NCBI RefSeq assembly: GCF_016921115.1 | Contig: NZ_JAFFZS010000029.1 | Location: 1-64,000 of the forward strand | DNA: 64,000 nt | Direction: 5' to 3' | Source: Streptomyces actuosus | GTDB lineage: Bacteria; Actinomycetota; Actinomycetes; Streptomycetales; Streptomycetaceae | Part shown: piece after piece, positions 44,645-53,828 of the stretch | Layout: each line of letters opens with the position of its first letter | How positions within the stretch are numbered: the stretch's first letter is position 1 | Made by a program: the position numbers and the translations under genes | The notes under the pieces: generated by a model | What the model saw: only the letters and a program-made list of their open reading frames with translations | Told to the model about the DNA's origin: nothing | Database searches by the model: none

Positions 44645-45894
44645 CGGGCGTCCTCGGACTTCGGTTCGGCGGCGGGCTGCGGGGCGGTCTGCGGGGCGGG
44701 GGCGGGCGCCCCGCCCGCGGGCGGGGCCGCCGGCGCGGGCGCGGCCGGCTGCTGCGGGGCTGCGGGAGCCTGCGCGTACGGGTTCGGCTGTCCCGCGGCG
44801 GGTCCCGCGGGCGACGCGCCCGCCGGCGCGCCGTAGGGGCCCTGCGGCACGGTGGGCGGCTGCCCGCCCGCCTGGGGCGGCGGCGGGGCGTACCAGCCGG
44901 GCTGGCCCTGTCCCGGAACCGGCATCGGCGGCTGGGCGCCGGGCGGCAGCGGCTGCTGGAGACCGCTCTTCTGGTCGATCGTCGAGCGGTAGTCGACCGC
45001 CCCCTGCGTCATCCGCATGTACGCCTCCTCCAGCGAGGCCTGGTGCGGGGACAGCTCCCACAGCCGTACGCCGGCGTCGTGCGCGATGTCGGAGATCCGG
45101 GGCAGCGGCAGACCCATGATGCGCAGGGCGCCGTCCTGCTCCGGCAGCACCCGGCCGCCCGCCTCGGTCAGCGCGGACGACAGCTTCTCCCGCAACTGCG
45201 GGTCGCTGTCCGGCGTGCGGACGCGCGCGAAGTCCGCGGAGTTCGCGGAGATGAAGTCCGTGATGCTCATGTCCGCCAGCAGCTGTCCGCGGCCGATGAC
45301 GATCAGATGGTCGGCGGTCAGCGCCATCTCGCTCATCAGGTGGGAGGAGACGAAGACGGTACGCCCCTCCGCCGCCAGCGCCTTCATCAGGTTCCGCACC
45401 CAGAGGATGCCCTCGGGGTCCAGCCCGTTGACCGGCTCGTCGAACAGCAGCACCTGCGGGTCGCCGAGCAGCGCCGCGGCGATGCCCAGGCGCTGCCCCA
45501 TGCCGAGGGAGAAGCCCTTGGACCGCTTCTTCGCCACGTCCTGCAGGCCGACCACGCCGAGCACCTCGTCCACCCGGCGGGCCGGGATGCCCGAGAGTTG
45601 CGCCAGGCTCAGCAGGTGGTTGCGCGCGGACCGCCCGCCGTGCACCGCCTTGGCGTCCAGCAGGGCCCCCACCTGGCGGGGGGCGTTCGGCAGCCGCCGG
45701 TAGGGATGGCCGCCGATCGTCACCGTTCCCGCGGTCGGGTTGTCGAGCCCCAGGATCATCCGCATGGTCGTGGACTTGCCCGAGCCGTTGGGGCCCAGGA
45801 AGCCGGTGACCGCACCGGGCCGCACCTGGAAGGACAGGTTGTACACAGCGGTCTTGTCGCCGTAGCGCTTGGTCAGGCCGACTGCTTCGATCAT
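44641..45894 (-). CDS. ABC transporter ATPase with proline-rich tail (first pair)
   Basis: The 417-aa protein has a standard ATPase domain (Walker A GPNGSGKST, signature-region LGMGQRLGIAAAL, Walker B LLFDEPVNGLDPEG, H-loop SSHLMSE), a ~90-residue helper domain ending ASLEEAYMRMTQG, and then ~120 residues rich in Pro, Gln, Ala and Gly. The tail is absent from the sister ATPase. ATG 45894 fits the family start. Its stop overlaps the permease start. Confidence 0.9.
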   Translation of the reverse strand: MIEAVGLTKRYGDKTAVYNLSFQVRPGAVTGFLGPNGSGKSTTMRMILGLDNPTAGTVTIGGHPYRRLPNAPRQVGALLDAKAVHGGRSARNHLLSLAQLSGIPARRVDEVLGVVGLQDVAKKRSKGFSLGMGQRLGIAAALLGDPQVLLFDEPVNGLDPEGILWVRNLMKALAAEGRTVFVSSHLMSEMALTADHLIVIGRGQLLADMSITDFISANSADFARVRTPDSDPQLREKLSSALTEAGGRVLPEQDGALRIMGLPLPRISDIAHDAGVRLWELSPHQASLEEAYMRMTQGAVDYRSTIDQKSGLQQPLPPGAQPPMPVPGQGQPGWYAPPPPQAGGQPPTVPQGPYGAPAGASPAGPAAGQPNPYAQAPAAPQQPAAPAPAAPPAGGAPAPAPQTAPQPAAEPKSEDAR

Positions 45895-45952
45895 GCTCCG
45901 CACCCATCGGAAGGATCAGGACAGCGGGGCACACGCCCCCGTAAGGGTTAGG

Positions 45953-45983
45953 AGGATATCCAGGCGCTGACGGTTCCGCTCAA
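45953..45983 (-). promoter_or_regulatory. Candidate promoter of the first ABC pair
   Basis: On the minus strand TTGAGC (45983-45978) and TATCCT (45958-45953) are 19 bp apart, about 60 bp before the ATPase start. Confidence 0.35.
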
Positions 45984-46021
45984 GAGGAGGTAAAAGCGTG
46001 ATCCGGCCGATCCCTGCCGCA

Positions 46022-46792
46022 TCACGCGTCCCGCCGCTTCAGCAGCGCGTAGCCGCCGCCGAGCGCCGCGATCACCCACAGCGCCATGATGCCCAGTCCG
46101 CCCCAGGGGCCGTACGGGGTGTCGTCGCCCACGGGGGTGACCACCTGCATGATCCGGCTGCCGGCCTGGTCGGGCAGGAAGCGGCCGACCTTCCTGGTGG
46201 CGTCGACGTTGCCGAGGATGTTGGAGATCAGGAAGAAGAACGGCATCAGGATGCCGAGGCCGAGCATGGGGGAGCGCAGCATCGCGGCCACGCCCATGGA
46301 GAACATCGCGATCAGCGTCATGTAGAGGCCGCCGCCGACGACCGCGCGCAGCACCCCGGTGTCGCCCAGCTGCGCGCGGTGCTCCCCGAGCATGGCCTGC
46401 CCGAGGAAGAACGCGGCGAAGCTGGTCGCCATGCCGACGACGAGGGCGAGGCCCGTGGCGACCGCGACCTTGCTGAACAGGAAGGTGCCGCGCTGGGGGA
46501 CGGCGGCCAGCGAGGTGCGGATCATGCCCGAGCTGTACTCGTTCGAGACGACGAGCACTCCGAACACGATCATCGCGAGCTGGCCGAGAGTCATCCCGGC
46601 GAAGCTGATGAAAGTCGGGTCGAAGTCGGACCTGTCCTGCGCGTTCAGCTTGTCGAACTCGTTCGCCGACAGCGCCGAGATCAGCATGCTCAGGGCCAGC
46701 GTCACCACGACGGCCAGCGACAGCGTCCACACCGTGGACGCCACCGACCGGATCTTGGTCCACTCGGAACGGATGACCTGGGTCGCCGCCAC
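46022..46792 (-). CDS. ABC-2 type permease (second pair)
   Basis: The 256-aa membrane protein starts MAATQVIRSEWTKIRSVAS and has about six membrane helices, ending ALLKRRDA. The N-terminal and C-terminal motifs repeat those of the permease at 43772. GTG 46792 lies 3 bp after the stop of its partner ATPase, so translation is coupled. Confidence 0.88.
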   Translation of the reverse strand: MAATQVIRSEWTKIRSVASTVWTLSLAVVVTLALSMLISALSANEFDKLNAQDRSDFDPTFISFAGMTLGQLAMIVFGVLVVSNEYSSGMIRTSLAAVPQRGTFLFSKVAVATGLALVVGMATSFAAFFLGQAMLGEHRAQLGDTGVLRAVVGGGLYMTLIAMFSMGVAAMLRSPMLGLGILMPFFFLISNILGNVDATRKVGRFLPDQAGSRIMQVVTPVGDDTPYGPWGGLGIMALWVIAALGGGYALLKRRDA

Positions 46793-46795
46793 GGC

Positions 46796-47746
46796 TCAGT
46801 CCCCCTTCTGCCAGTCCGCGCCCCAGGGGCGGGCCGGGGTGTCGGTGTGGGCGTGGTACTCGACCGACTCCGCGGTCAGCTGCATGAACGCTTCCTCGAG
46901 GGAGGCCTGCTGCGGGCTCAGCTCGTGCAGCACGATGTGGTGCTGCGCCGCCAGCTCGCCGATCCGCTCGGGCTTGCCGCCGTCGATCTCCAGCACCCCG
47001 CTGCCGCTCTCGACGGCCGTGATGCCGGCCTCGTGCAGCACGTCCAGCAGCCGCTCGCGCTGCGGGGTGCGGATGCGCACGTAGGACCGCGAGTTCTGGG
47101 CGATGAACCCGGCCATCGAGGTGTCGGCCAGCAGCCTGCCCTGGCCGATGACGACGAGGTGGTCGGCGGTGAGCGCCATCTCGCTCATCAGGTGCGAGGA
47201 GACGAACACGGTACGGCCCTGCGCGGCGAGCGACTTCATCAGATGGCGGATCCAGTGGATGCCCTCGGGGTCGAGGCCGTTGACCGGCTCGTCGAACATC
47301 AGGATCTGCGGGTCGCCCAGCAGGGCGGCGGCGATGCCGAGCCGCTGCCCCATGCCGTACGAGAAACCCTTGGCCTTCTTGCGGGCGACCGCGGTGAGTC
47401 CGACGGCGTCCAGCACTTCGTGCACCCGCCGGGCGGGGATGCCGTTGCTCTGCGCGAGGCACAGCAGATGGTTGTGGGCGCTGCGGCCGCCGTGCACCGC
47501 TTTGGCGTCCAGCAGGGCCCCGATGTACTTCAGCGGGTCCGTCAGCCGGTCGTAGTGCCTGCCGTCGATGCGCACGTCGCCGGCGGTGGGCCGGTCGAGC
47601 CCCAGCATCATCCGCATCGTCGTGGACTTGCCCGCGCCGTTGGGACCCAGGAAGCCCGTGACCACACCCGGTCTGACGGTGAAGGTGAGGTTGTCGACGG
47701 CGAGTTTCCCGCCGTAGCGCTTGGTCAGCCCCTCCAGCTCGATCAT
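46796..47746 (-). CDS. ABC transporter ATPase (second pair)
   Basis: The 316-aa ATPase has Walker A GPNGAGKST, YGMGQRLGIAAAL, Walker B LMFDEPVNGLDPEG and SSHLMSE, plus a C-terminal helper domain ending ASLEEAFMQL and a short tail. It is clearly a paralogue of the 44641 ATPase. ATG 47746 has no Shine-Dalgarno sequence; TAGCGT ends 7 nt upstream, suggesting a leaderless transcript. A large hairpin starts 15 bp upstream and overlaps the candidate promoter. Confidence 0.9.
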   Translation of the reverse strand: MIELEGLTKRYGGKLAVDNLTFTVRPGVVTGFLGPNGAGKSTTMRMMLGLDRPTAGDVRIDGRHYDRLTDPLKYIGALLDAKAVHGGRSAHNHLLCLAQSNGIPARRVHEVLDAVGLTAVARKKAKGFSYGMGQRLGIAAALLGDPQILMFDEPVNGLDPEGIHWIRHLMKSLAAQGRTVFVSSHLMSEMALTADHLVVIGQGRLLADTSMAGFIAQNSRSYVRIRTPQRERLLDVLHEAGITAVESGSGVLEIDGGKPERIGELAAQHHIVLHELSPQQASLEEAFMQLTAESVEYHAHTDTPARPWGADWQKGD

Positions 47747-47753
47747 GCAGGCC

Positions 47754-47783
47754 ACGCTAGAACGCACCGAAGCCCTCTGCCAC
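47754..47783 (-). promoter_or_regulatory. Candidate leaderless promoter of the second ABC pair
   Basis: On the minus strand GTGGCA (47783-47778, 4 of 6 to TTGACA) and TAGCGT (47759-47754) are 18 bp apart, and TAGCGT is 7 nt before the ATG. The promoter lies inside the filP terminator hairpin. Confidence 0.5.
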
Positions 47784-47808
47784 CGCTGGGCAGAGGGCTT
47801 CGTGCGTT
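47761..47808 (-). terminator. Large hairpin between filP and the ABC operon
   Basis: AAGCCCTCTGCC pairs with GGCAGAGGGCTT over a 7-nt loop. The stem extends outward through CG and AACGCA/TGCGTT with one bulged base, about 20 bp in all. It probably ends filP transcription. Confidence 0.8.
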
Positions 47809-47891
47809 GTTCGTCCGAAACACCCCGATGATGCACCGCAGGTTCGGTGCGCACCGGTTGCCCGTCATGCCGGGCAACCGGACGTCCGGAC

Positions 47892-48830
47892 CTACCGGGA
47901 CTGCTGCGCCGGAACCCCGCGGGAGATCGGCTCGTCGTCCGTGGCCGGCGCGCCGGCGGCGGCCACCGCGGCACCCGTGAGCGTGGCGAGCATCTCGCGG
48001 ACGTTCGTCAGCTGGGCGTTGATGGAGTCGCGGCGGTTCGTCAGGGCGGCCAGCTCGCGCTCGGATTCCGAGCGGATGCGGTCGGCCTTGGCGTTGGCGT
48101 CGGCCACGATGTCCTCGGCCTGGCGCTGAGCCGTCTCCACCGTCTGGCGGGCGCGGCGCTCGGCGTCGGTGCGCAGCTTCTCGGCCTCCAGCCGCAGCTG
48201 CTCCGCGCGGTGCTCGATCTCGGCGAGGCGCTTCTCGGCCTTGGCCTGCCGGGAGGCGAGGTCGCGCTCGGACTGCTCGCGGCGCTTGGCCAGGTTCGTC
48301 TCGAAGTCGGCGGCGGCCTGGGCGGCCTTGGCGCGGGTCTCCTCGAAGAGCGCGTCGGCCTCCTCCCGCTTGGACTGCGCGTCCTTCTGCGCCTCGGCGC
48401 GCAGCTGGGAGGCCTCGCTCTTCGCCTTCTCGACGATGCGGACGCCCTCGTCCTCCGCCTTGGCCTTGCGGTCCGCGGCGAACGTCTCGGCGTCGTTGCG
48501 CACCTGCTGGGCCGCCGACTCGGCGAGCTCACGGTGCTGCTCGGCCGCGCGGCGCGCCTCCTCGCGCAGATCCTTGGCCTCTTCCTCGGCCAGGCGCAGG
48601 ATCTTCTCGACGCGGGCGCCGAGACCGGCGTAGGACGGTTCGGCGTCGGTGACCGCCGCCTGCGCGTTCTGCGTCTCGAGGTGCAGCTCCTCGATGCGCT
48701 TTTCCAGAGCGGTGATGCGGGCGAGAGCGCTGTCACGGTCGGAGACGAGCTTGGAGATCCGTTCGTCCACCTGAGCGCGGTCGTACCCACGCCGCACAAG
48801 CTCGAAGCCGTAGGGGGAAGTGTCGCTCAT
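47892..48830 (-). CDS. filP: Intermediate filament-like coiled-coil protein FilP
   Basis: FilP forms filaments at growing hyphal tips and stiffens them, working with DivIVA and Scy. The 312-aa product has a short head, MSDTSPYGFELVRRGYDRAQVDERI, that resembles the DivIVA lipid-binding region, followed by almost unbroken Ala/Glu/Arg coiled coil to ~270 and an Ala/Pro tail. The start ATG follows AGGAA. The order scy-filP on one strand is the Streptomyces arrangement. A 183-bp gap separates it from scy, so it may have its own promoter. Confidence 0.93.
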   Translation of the reverse strand: MSDTSPYGFELVRRGYDRAQVDERISKLVSDRDSALARITALEKRIEELHLETQNAQAAVTDAEPSYAGLGARVEKILRLAEEEAKDLREEARRAAEQHRELAESAAQQVRNDAETFAADRKAKAEDEGVRIVEKAKSEASQLRAEAQKDAQSKREEADALFEETRAKAAQAAADFETNLAKRREQSERDLASRQAKAEKRLAEIEHRAEQLRLEAEKLRTDAERRARQTVETAQRQAEDIVADANAKADRIRSESERELAALTNRRDSINAQLTNVREMLATLTGAAVAAAGAPATDDEPISRGVPAQQSR

Positions 48831-49013
48831 GGGGTTCCTGTCGAAAGAGACCGGTGAGGTGATAGGTGGAATCCTAGGCGCCGAAGCGGTGTGTCATCGA
48901 GCGGATGCGTGTTTGATCTGGAGAATGACACCCCTTTTGAGTGGCTAAGCGGCACAGGGCTTGCCAAAGACCGGGACAAAGGTCTCAGAACACACCCGAA
49001 CCCGTCCGGTTGG

Positions 49014-52000
49014 CTAGCCGTCTGACGACTTGCCACCCGAACGAGGGGCTCCGACCGTGGCGCCGGCCTTGACGCCACCGTCCTTGCCCGCACCCGGCGC
49101 CTCGAAGGACTCCAACGCCTCCAGCACGTCCTGGACACGGGAGATCTCCGCCTGGACGTCCTCGCGGCGGCGCACCAGGACCTCCAGCTCGCGCTTGCCC
49201 TCCTCGACCGTGCGGCGGGCCTCGCGGACCGCCTCGGCCTTCAGCTCCTCGGCCTCCTTGACGAGCCGCGCCTTCTTCTGCTCGGCCTCCTTCAGCAGGC
49301 CCTCGGCCTTCTTCACGGCGGCGATGCGGACCTTGCCCGCCTCCGAGTTGGCCTCCGAGACGATCTCCTTGGACTTCGCCTGCGCCTTGGCCAGCTGTTC
49401 CTCCGCCGACTTGATCAGCGCGTCGCAGCGGTCGCCGGTCGACTTCATCGTCTCGGCGGACTCGCGGCGGGCCCGCTCGTGCAGGTCCTCGATCTCGGAG
49501 GTGATGCGGTTGCGCAGCTCCTCCGCGCGCTCCCTTGTCTGCGTGGCGTCCCGGCGGGCGCCGACGAGCAGCTCGTCCGCGTCCGTGCGGGCCTTCTCCA
49601 CCCGCGCGTTGCCCTCGACGGTCGCCTCGGAGACGATCCGGTCGGCCTCCTTGCGGGCCGCGCCGACCATCGTGTCCGCCTGCGACTCCGCGTCCGCGGT
49701 CGTCTTCAGTGCCTGCTCCTGGGCCTCCGCCAGCAGTTTGTCGACCTCCGCGGTGGTCTCCGTGATGAGCGTGTCGACCTGCTCGGCCGCCTCGCTGCGC
49801 CGCTTGTTGGCGTCCTTGCGGACCTCGTCCAGGATGCGCTCGGCCTCCGCGCGGGCGGCCGAGACCACCCGCTCGGCCTCCTGCGCCGCGTCCGTCCTGA
49901 CCCGCTCCGCCTCGGTACGCACCCGCTCGGCGTGCTGCCGGGCGGACCCGACCGTCTCGGCGGCCTCGGCGCGCAGCCGCTCCGCTTCGTCGGTGGCGTC
50001 CGCGACGAGCTGCTCGGCCTGGGCGACGGACTCGGTGCGCAGCCGGTCGGCCTCGTCGACGGTCTCGGTGGTGAGGCGTTCGGCTTCGTTGCGGGCCTCG
50101 GTGATGAGGGTGTCGGCCTGGGCCGCGGCGTCGGAGCGGATGCGGTTGGCGTCCTCGCGGGCGTCCGCCCGGGTGCGGGCCGCGTCCTGGTCGGCCTGAG
50201 CGCGCGTGTCCGAGGCCTCCGTGCGCAGCCGGCCGGCCTCCTCCAGCGCCTCCGTGCGGACGCGGTCGGCCTCGGCGGCCGTCTCGGTGCGCAGCCGGTC
50301 GGTCTCCTCGACGGTCTCGGTGGTGAGGCGTTCGGCTTCGTTGCGGGCCTCGGTGATGAGGGTGTCGGCCTGGGCCGCGGCGTCGGAGCGGATGCGGTTG
50401 GCGTCCTCGCGGGCGTCCGCCCGGGTGCGGGCCGCGTCCTGGTCGGCCTGCGCCAGCGTGTCCGAGGCCTCCGTGCGCAGCCGCTGCGCGTGCTCGGAGG
50501 CGTCCGCGCGCAGCCGCTCGGCCTCCGCGAGGGCCTCCCTCGTCGTGCGGTCGGCGAGGGCCTCGGCGGCCTCCGCCGCCTCCTGCGCCTCGCGCCGCAC
50601 CCGGCCGGCGTCCTCGCTGGCCCGCTCCCGCTCGGCGTAGGCGTCGGCGCGGACCCGGTCCGCCTCCTCCTCGGCCTCCCGGCGGGTGCGCTCCGCCGCC
50701 ACCTCGGCGGCCGAGCGCAGTCCGGTGATCTCCTCCTGGGCCTGCTCGTGCAGTCCGGCCACGGAATCGCGGACCTGCTGTGCGTGCTGCTCGGCCGCGG
50801 AGACCATCTCGTCCGCGCGCCGGTCGGCCTCCTCCACCAGACGGACCGCTTCGGCCTGCGCGTCCTCGACCCGCTTGCGGGCGCTGGCCAGCAGGTCCTC
50901 GCTCTGCTCGCGGGCCCGCTCGCGCTCCTGGTCGGCCTCCTGCCGGGCGGCGCCGAGGAGTTCCTCCGCCTCGCGGCGACGCCGGGTGGCCTCCTCCTGC
51001 GCGGCGGCCAGTGTCTCGGACGCCTCGGCGGCGAGCCGTTCCGCGGCGGCCTGCGCCTCCGCCCGCACCCGGTCGGCGCTCTCCTGAGCCTCCGACTTCA
51101 GCCGCTCCGCCTCGCTCGCGGCCTCGGAGGTGAGCCGCAGCGCGACGGACTCGCCCTCGGCGCGGGACGCGGCGGCGTCCGAAGCGGCCTCGGTGCGCAG
51201 CCGCTCGGCCTCCTCCTCGGCCTGCTGCTGGAGCGTGCGGACGCGCTCCGCCGACTCCGTCCGCAGTCGCTCGGCCTCCTCGGCGGCCTCGCGGCGGATC
51301 CGCTCGGCCTCCTCGCGGGCCTCGGTCAGCGCCTGCTCGGCGTCCGCGAGCCGCTGCTCGGCCTCGGCGGCCAGCCGGGTCAGCTCCTGCTGGGCCTCGG
51401 ACTGCCGGGCGGCGACGGCACGCTCGGCGTCCTCGCGCAGTTCCCGCGCGGCCCGCTCGGCGTCGGCCCTGACTCCGTCGGCCTCCTCGGCGGCCTCGGT
51501 GCGCAGCCGCTCGGCCTCCTTGCGGGTGCGCTCCAGGGTCTCCTCGGCCTGCCGGCGCAGCGAGGTCGCCCGCTCGATGGCCTCGGTGCGGACCTTCTCG
51601 CTGTCCGTGGTGGCGGTCTGCCGCAGTTCGTCGGCATCGGCCTTCGCCTTCGACAGCAGCTCCTCGGCGGACCGGGCCCCCTCCTCGATCTGCGCGACGG
51701 CCTCCTTGCGGGCCTCGGCGCGGATCTTCTCGCCCTCGGCGACCGCGTCGGCACGCAACTGCTCGGCCTCGCCGCGCAGCCTGCGGGCCTCCTCCTGCAG
51801 CTCGACCGTCTTGGCGCGGTACTCCTTGGTGTCGTCCTTCGCCGCGCCCTTGAGCTGCTCGGCGATGTCGTGCGCCTCGGCCCGCAGCCGGTCCGCCTCC
51901 GCCTCCGCCTCGGTGCGGATCCGCTCGGCCTCCTCGGCGGCGGCCCGGGTGGTGCTCCGGGCCTCCTCGGACGCCTTGTTCAGGACGTCCTCCGCCGTCC

Positions 52001-53114
52001 TGGCCGCCTTCGACAGCTGGGTGGCGGACTCCTCGGCGGTGATCGTGCGGGCCTTCTCCGAGGCCTCGGCGACGATCTTCTCGGCCTCGGCACGGGCGTC
52101 GGCGACGACCTGCTCGGCCTCGGCCCTGGCCCCCTCGGCCTCCTTGGTGGCCTCGCTGACCAGCCGGGCGACCTGCTCCTTCGCCGTACGCGTGCGGGTC
52201 TCGTTGGCCGTCTCGGCGCCCGCGAGGGTCTTCGCGGCGGCGTCCTTGGCCTCGGTGAGGACCTTGTCGGCCTCGGACTGCGCCTTGCGCAGCGCCTCCT
52301 CGGCCTCGGCCATGCGCTGCTCGGCGCCCCGGCTGAGCTCCTGGGCCCGGCGGCGGGCGTCCTCCGACTCGGTGGCGGTCGAGCTGCGTACCTGCTCGGC
52401 GTGGTCGGTGGCCTCCTGGGCCTGCGTGGAGGCGGCGTTCAGCAGCCGTTCGGCGTCGGCGCGGGCCCGCCGCAGCAACTGCTCGGCCTCCGCGCGTGCG
52501 GCCTCCGCCTCGCTCTCCAGGCGCCGGCGGGCCTCGGAGGTCAGCCGCTCGGCCTCCGCGCGGGCGGCGGACATCGCCTGGTCGACGTCGGCGCGGGACT
52601 CCTCCAGCAGGCGGCGGGCCTGCTGCTCGGTACGGGCGCGCAGCTGTTCGGCCCACGCCACGTTCTCGTTGACGTGCGACTCCACGGTCGCCCGGCGCTC
52701 GGCGAGCTCCTGGTCCAGCTGCTGGCGGCGGGTGACCGCCTCCTGATGCAGCTCGGCCTGGAGCCGCGCAGCCTGCTCGGCGTGCTCCTGGAGGATCCGC
52801 TGGGTCTGCGCCCGTGCCTGGCTCAGCTCGCGCTCGGCGTCCGCACGCAGTTGGTCGGCCTGCGTCTGCGCGTTGCGGAGCAGCTGCTCCGCCTGGTAGC
52901 CGAGGTCCGACCCGTCGAACGCAGGCCGGGACATGATGGTGCGCCGTGCCTCGTGCAGCTTGGCACGCAGCACCTCGACCTGGTAGCCGAGGTCCTCGGC
53001 GTGCTGGATCGCCTTTTCCCGCTCGGTCTTCAGCCGCTTCATCTCGGCTTCGAACCGAGTGAGGTGGTCGACGTCAGCCGCCGGCTCCCGCTCCTGGCTC
53101 TCGTAGCCCCGCAC
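49014..53114 (-). CDS. scy: Polarity scaffold protein Scy
   Basis: Scy is the large coiled-coil scaffold that organises the tip-growth centre (with DivIVA and FilP) in Streptomyces. The 1366-aa product has a DivIVA-like N-terminus (RGYESQEREPAADVDHLTRF), then nearly continuous coiled coil of Ala, Glu, Arg, Asp repeats (AEAERLRTEA types), and a short Gly/Ala/Ser tail. GTG 53114 gives the N-terminus I remember for Scy and has GATGGGA upstream. S. coelicolor Scy is ~1326 aa as I recall; the extra length here may come from the 84-codon internal duplication. Confidence 0.92.
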   Translation of the reverse strand: MRGYESQEREPAADVDHLTRFEAEMKRLKTEREKAIQHAEDLGYQVEVLRAKLHEARRTIMSRPAFDGSDLGYQAEQLLRNAQTQADQLRADAERELSQARAQTQRILQEHAEQAARLQAELHQEAVTRRQQLDQELAERRATVESHVNENVAWAEQLRARTEQQARRLLEESRADVDQAMSAARAEAERLTSEARRRLESEAEAARAEAEQLLRRARADAERLLNAASTQAQEATDHAEQVRSSTATESEDARRRAQELSRGAEQRMAEAEEALRKAQSEADKVLTEAKDAAAKTLAGAETANETRTRTAKEQVARLVSEATKEAEGARAEAEQVVADARAEAEKIVAEASEKARTITAEESATQLSKAARTAEDVLNKASEEARSTTRAAAEEAERIRTEAEAEADRLRAEAHDIAEQLKGAAKDDTKEYRAKTVELQEEARRLRGEAEQLRADAVAEGEKIRAEARKEAVAQIEEGARSAEELLSKAKADADELRQTATTDSEKVRTEAIERATSLRRQAEETLERTRKEAERLRTEAAEEADGVRADAERAARELREDAERAVAARQSEAQQELTRLAAEAEQRLADAEQALTEAREEAERIRREAAEEAERLRTESAERVRTLQQQAEEEAERLRTEAASDAAASRAEGESVALRLTSEAASEAERLKSEAQESADRVRAEAQAAAERLAAEASETLAAAQEEATRRRREAEELLGAARQEADQERERAREQSEDLLASARKRVEDAQAEAVRLVEEADRRADEMVSAAEQHAQQVRDSVAGLHEQAQEEITGLRSAAEVAAERTRREAEEEADRVRADAYAERERASEDAGRVRREAQEAAEAAEALADRTTREALAEAERLRADASEHAQRLRTEASDTLAQADQDAARTRADAREDANRIRSDAAAQADTLITEARNEAERLTTETVEETDRLRTETAAEADRVRTEALEEAGRLRTEASDTRAQADQDAARTRADAREDANRIRSDAAAQADTLITEARNEAERLTTETVDEADRLRTESVAQAEQLVADATDEAERLRAEAAETVGSARQHAERVRTEAERVRTDAAQEAERVVSAARAEAERILDEVRKDANKRRSEAAEQVDTLITETTAEVDKLLAEAQEQALKTTADAESQADTMVGAARKEADRIVSEATVEGNARVEKARTDADELLVGARRDATQTRERAEELRNRITSEIEDLHERARRESAETMKSTGDRCDALIKSAEEQLAKAQAKSKEIVSEANSEAGKVRIAAVKKAEGLLKEAEQKKARLVKEAEELKAEAVREARRTVEEGKRELEVLVRRREDVQAEISRVQDVLEALESFEAPGAGKDGGVKAGATVGAPRSGGKSSDG
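50056..50450. repeat. Perfect 143-bp direct repeat inside scy
   Basis: Bases 50056-50198 recur without change at 50308-50450, offset 252 bp, exactly 84 codons. The repeat encodes the same stretch of coiled coil twice (RTRADAREDANRIRSDA and following). Similarity continues past both ends with a few changes. Confidence 0.92.
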
Positions 53115-53299
53115 TGCGCGGTCCCATCCGTCCCCTGGTCGCAAGTCTCTCCAACGAGCTCCGTCCATCCGCCGAACGGGGCCCCCGGGGAAATGGTGAC
53201 AGATCAGCGACGGAGCACGGGCTGCTGACCCGGCGCTCCCTCCCCGAAACCTGGACCCCGGAATGCGGTCACCACCGGGTTGGGCGGCGACCGCACCCA

Positions 53300-53329
53300 A
53301 CCCTACCGGCCCTTATGTACGAGGGTCAG
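53300..53329 (-). promoter_or_regulatory. Candidate scy promoter within the end of the epimerase gene
   Basis: On the minus strand CTGACC (53329-53324) and TAGGGT (53305-53300) are 18 bp apart. The -35 contains the epimerase stop codon. The predicted leader of scy is ~180 nt. Confidence 0.5.
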
Positions 53330-53766
53330 TGCTCCGGTGACTCAACGGGCGCCGAAGTGACCAGTTCGGTGAGGACACCGTGGCAGTCCTTGGGATGCAG
53401 GAAGGTGATCCGTGATCCCATCGAGCCGCGTCGGGGCTCGTCGTACAGAACGCGTACGCCCTTGTCGCGTACGGCGGCCGCGTCACCGTCGACATCCGCC
53501 GTACCGAAGGCGATGTGGTGCACACCCTCGCCGTTCTTGGCGAGCCACTTGGCGACGGTGGAGTCCTCGCGGGTGGGTTCCAGGAGCTGGAGGTAGGAGG
53601 CGCCGCCGTCGGAGGTCTCGTTGATCTTGAGCATGGCCTCCCGCACGCCCTGCTCCTCGTTGACCTCGGTGTGGAAAACCTCGAAGCCGTAGGTGGCCCG
53701 GTAGAACTCGACGGTGGCGTCGAGGTCGTGGCAGGCGATCCCGATGTGGTCGATTCGCGTCAGCAT
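53326..53766 (-). CDS. mce: Methylmalonyl-CoA epimerase
   Basis: The enzyme interconverts the (S) and (R) forms of methylmalonyl-CoA between propionyl-CoA carboxylase and the B12-dependent mutase. The 146-aa vicinal-oxygen-chelate protein starts MLTRIDHIGIACHDLDATVEFY, has the metal His in GVHHIAFGTADVD and ends with the glutamate-containing LHPKDCHGVLTELV. The length is normal. Divergent from the thiolase gene and, with meaB at 55185, part of a methylmalonyl-CoA group. Confidence 0.93.
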   Translation of the reverse strand: MLTRIDHIGIACHDLDATVEFYRATYGFEVFHTEVNEEQGVREAMLKINETSDGGASYLQLLEPTREDSTVAKWLAKNGEGVHHIAFGTADVDGDAAAVRDKGVRVLYDEPRRGSMGSRITFLHPKDCHGVLTELVTSAPVESPEH

Positions 53767-53828
53767 GCTGTCAGTGCAGCGCTCCCGGCATGGTTACGCA
53801 ACGTGCGCGCGATCACACCGACGGGCCG

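Noticed and set aside
49479..53228. Long plus-strand frame opposite scy
   Set aside because: It is a Leu/Gly/Arg/Ala-rich shadow of the scy coiled-coil codons, with no independent start signals.
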